A stretch of 20,265 nt of DNA from positions 1 to 20,265 of the IMG/VR virus record IMGVR_UViG_3300043788_000144. One strand, given 5' to 3'. This document shows, piece by piece, positions 18,505 through 20,265 of this stretch (the stretch's first letter is position 1; every line of letters begins with the position of its first letter). The translations under genes and the position numbers were made by a program. The stretch is from a virus. The notes under the pieces were generated by a model. That model did not search any database. It was given only the letters and a program-made list of their open reading frames with translations, and was not told where the DNA came from.

Positions 18505-18639
18505 CTACACCCACGAGTTACCTTGATATATACGAAACACGTTAACTGTTCTATGTGCTAGAATCAACGGCGCGGTTATGGACGAACCTATAGCAATGAC
18601 CACACCGCCCGTGACGCTTATGACGAGCGACACGTCCAA
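18505..18639 (-). CDS. small membrane protein, 44 aa, TTG start
   Basis: In a 158-base gap between longer genes the minus strand is open from TTG 18639 to TAG at 18505-18507. TAGGAG stands six bases before the TTG and coincides with the stop of the upstream gene, so translation would be coupled. The product is a single membrane helix (VSLVISVTGGVVIAIGSSIT, continuing to about residue 28) with a basic tail (HRTVNVFRIYQGNSWV). It could be a small holin or antiholin. Confidence 0.6.
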   Translation of the reverse strand: MDVSLVISVTGGVVIAIGSSITAPLILAHRTVNVFRIYQGNSWV

Positions 18640-18648
18640 TGCATACTC

Positions 18649-19029
18649 CTATACGTGATACAGCCTATCCAGGTACTGCAGGCCGGGAGAAGGCTTAGGA
18701 ATATTTCCGGGACAGTCCTGGCCAATAAAGGAATTCCTGGCCCCGAGAATGAGAGTCACGCCAAGCTTACTAGTCTGAGGAGATCCGCGACTAGCCTTAG
18801 CAACTACGGGCAAGCTAACCACCTCTCGCCAGAAGGAACAACTGCTCTCTATACGCTGTTCGTCAGCCCGGGTACGAAAGATCAACACCAACACCCCTAG
18901 GATGAGTATGCCTACTATTACGCACAGGGCGATGAACGCTGCCCGCTGAAGAGTCGATGCCTGACTCGCTATCTTGTGTAGACTCTCGTCCAGGTCAGAA
19001 GTAGGCCTGGGCTCTTCACTTCCCATCAC
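18649..19029 (-). CDS. single-span membrane protein, 126 aa
   Basis: An N-terminal acidic helix (SEEPRPTSDLDESLHKIASQ) precedes a membrane span (about 30-50, AFIALCVIVGILILGVLVLIF), followed by a basic stretch RTRADEQR and a soluble tail with two or three cysteines. Start is GTG 19029 or the adjacent ATG 19026; GAGGGCGG lies upstream. It overlaps the previous gene by 14 bases. This order (charged helix, span, external tail) suits an inner-membrane spanin or accessory holin, without proof. Confidence 0.65.
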   Translation of the reverse strand: MMGSEEPRPTSDLDESLHKIASQASTLQRAAFIALCVIVGILILGVLVLIFRTRADEQRIESSCSFWREVVSLPVVAKASRGSPQTSKLGVTLILGARNSFIGQDCPGNIPKPSPGLQYLDRLYHV

Positions 19030-19435
19030 TATCCGCCCTCTCTGCCAGGAGTCTTCTCATGTCACGACGAATCTCTACCTGCCAAGTCTCGAATACTTCC
19101 CGGTCGATCGCGTTGACCTTAACGCTATTAACAGCCTCAAGGACTTCTCGAGCCAAGTCCTCTAGTATCGCCTTGCCAGTTACAAGCTCAGACAGTACGG
19201 CCAGCTTACCCTGGAGTTCGCCTACCTGATGCTGAAGGTCCGATATCTGCTCTTTCTGGCCATTAATCGTATCTTCCTGGACTCTAGCCTTAGCTTCCCA
19301 GGCCTGAGCAGATTCTCTATAGTTATTGACTGTCTGCGTATTTCTACCTACCCGCAGAGCTACCCCCAACAAAGTACCAATCGTAATAACCGTACCAAGT
19401 ACCCCGACGATAGAAAGCCAGGCACCCCAATGCAT
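19016..19435 (-). CDS. membrane-anchored coiled-coil protein, 139 aa
   Basis: An N-terminal membrane anchor (WLSIVGVLGTVITIGTLLGV) is followed by a long coiled coil (about 35-130: AWEAKARVQEDTINGQKEQI, DLQHQVGELQGKLAVLSEL). That is the build of i-spanins and of the large anchors found after tail genes. It begins three bases after the tail-protein stop, making it the first gene of the membrane cassette. Confidence 0.7.
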   Translation of the reverse strand: MHWGAWLSIVGVLGTVITIGTLLGVALRVGRNTQTVNNYRESAQAWEAKARVQEDTINGQKEQISDLQHQVGELQGKLAVLSELVTGKAILEDLAREVLEAVNSVKVNAIDREVFETWQVEIRRDMRRLLAERADSDGK

Positions 19436-19438
19436 ATA

Positions 19439-20265
19439 TTACACCCAACTCCCCTCGTATATATAAAAAGTCTTGGCGGTAGCCTGCCAGCCACCGCCGG
19501 TTTCCTCTGCCGTAGCCGTCAGGGAGCCACTTCCTGACAAAGTAGAGACTCCGGGAACGACTACAGCGCCGTGACTGCTGAGAGAGCCAGAGCCTGTCAG
19601 AGTAGCTACTCCGGTCAAGACGCCTGCGACACCGCCAGCAGCCGTCAAGGACCCTGAACCGGAAAGCACCGAAGAGGGACCGATAGATACAACTGGAGAG
19701 AGAGTACCGCTACCAGTAAGAGTTGCGGTAGGAGAAATTACCGTAGCTGTATTGAAAGCTATCAGCAATCCGCCGTTGACCTGAGAGACGCTATCTCCAC
19801 CGTTCTGGACACCAGTAGCCCCGGCAGCGCCTCCAGTATTAGACGCGGCTATTAGACCGACGTTATTTCCCGAGCCTATAGAACTGCTAACCTGCGAGAA
19901 TATATCACTGAAGCCTGAAGGTGGCGTTATAGTACCGACAGAAGTCGCCCCGGCCTCACGGGTAAATCCGAACCAGACCAACAAGTCGTCAGCGAAATCG
20001 GTAGTAACACCTGCTACGTCGATCGTCGTAGACGCAGTGTTGATCTGGCCGCTCCCTGCAAATGCAGGGTCTACACTACCGTTCACCGAAACGATTGCAC
20101 AAGCCCACTCGGTAGCCGTAGAGGCGGTAGTAGTTATCGTCGTGGAGCCGGGAGTCCACCCCTCCGTACCAAGATACGTATAAGTTAGCAACTGCGCTGA
20201 GCCAGAGCCAGCGCCGCCCGTAACCGAAGACTGCGCGGCAAATGACGGAGCCGAGAACGTAACGT
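19439..20265 (-). CDS. tail/minor tail protein, C-terminal part (5' end outside window)
   Basis: The frame is open to the right edge of the window, so the TTG at 20191 is not a real start; residues before it (TFSAPSFAAQSSVTGG) continue the same style. The protein is rich in G, S, T, A and V with few charges, has a domain with TYTYLGTEGW...ACAIVSVNG and ends in four repeats of an L-x-G-S-G-S/T-L unit, then WQATAKTFYIYEGSWV. This looks like the end of an actinobacteriophage minor tail or fibre protein, probably receptor-facing. It is the first gene of the minus-strand unit seen here. Confidence 0.7.
   Translation of the reverse strand, partial: VTFSAPSFAAQSSVTGGAGSGSAQLLTYTYLGTEGWTPGSTTITTTASTATEWACAIVSVNGSVDPAFAGSGQINTASTTIDVAGVTTDFADDLLVWFGFTREAGATSVGTITPPSGFSDIFSQVSSSIGSGNNVGLIAASNTGGAAGATGVQNGGDSVSQVNGGLLIAFNTATVISPTATLTGSGTLSPVVSIGPSSVLSGSGSLTAAGGVAGVLTGVATLTGSGSLSSHGAVVVPGVSTLSGSGSLTATAEETGGGWQATAKTFYIYEGSWV
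19520..19722 (-). repeat. four coding repeats, L-(T/S)-G-S-G-(S/T)-L unit
   Basis: Within the tail protein the units LTGSGTLSPV, LSGSGSLTAAGG, LTGSGSLSSHG and LSGSGSLTATAEE begin at 19720, 19666, 19600 and 19540 (minus strand), spaced 54, 66 and 60 bases. The DNA copies are diverged while the protein pattern is kept, which indicates selection on a beta-strand repeat rather than recent duplication. Confidence 0.75.

Noticed and set aside
16381-18545. Plus-strand ORFs opposite the minus-strand cassette
   Set aside because: They run antisense to genes with membrane and coiled-coil structure and have serine/arginine-rich shadow composition.
1-20265. CRISPR array, insertion sequence or integrase with attachment site
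   Set aside because: No regular short repeats with spacers, no transposase or integrase motifs, and no flanking inverted repeats of that type were found.

Overview
The window looks like part of a tailed-phage genome whose host is an actinomycete, probably Streptomyces or a relative. The evidence is dense gene packing with start/stop overlaps of the ATGA, GTGA, TTGA and taATG kind, a DUF397 gene typical of Streptomyces, recombination and replication genes of phage type, and a membrane-protein/hydrolase cassette behind a tail protein. Base composition is near 50 percent GC by eye, lower than such hosts, with a few short blocks of strongly G/C-ending, host-like codons.

Layout. Positions 1 to 16129 are read on the plus strand and 16213 to 20265 on the minus strand; the two units converge on a 77-base structured element at 16130-16206. 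From the left: the C-terminal end of a QueE homologue (1-272), two small unknown genes, then three secreted or membrane genes separated by large RNA hairpins (863-3279), one of them a glycoside hydrolase family 12 homologue. A promoter with inverted repeats (3309-3345) precedes a recombination block: Cas4/RecB-like nuclease with Fe-S cysteines, small genes, Sak4-like ATPase and a DUF669-like ssDNA-binding protein. A structured leader (7111-7289) precedes DUF397, queD, folE, a DUF3310 gene and a DpdA-like transglycosylase, followed by a papain-like protein. Next are small genes, a UDG/family A DNA polymerase fusion, an HNH endonuclease, a holin-like gene, a candidate structured RNA (15107-15227), small genes and a RuvC-like protein that seems to have lost its catalytic acids.

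How they work together. FolE, QueD and QueE are successive steps toward preQ0, and DpdA is the family that puts 7-deazaguanines into DNA, so the phage probably modifies its own guanines against restriction; QueC is not in this window. The nuclease, Sak4 and SSB form a recombination module, and the polymerase does replication. The minus-strand block (tail protein end, five consecutive membrane proteins, GH25/DUF1906-like hydrolase) looks like the tail-to-lysis end of the late genes.

Genes recovered outside simple ATG/GTG/TTG ORF calling or very short: the QueE fragment, 1822-1911, 6441-6509, 10831-10983, 15274-15438 and complement 18505-18639. All functional calls come from reading motifs by eye; no database search was run.
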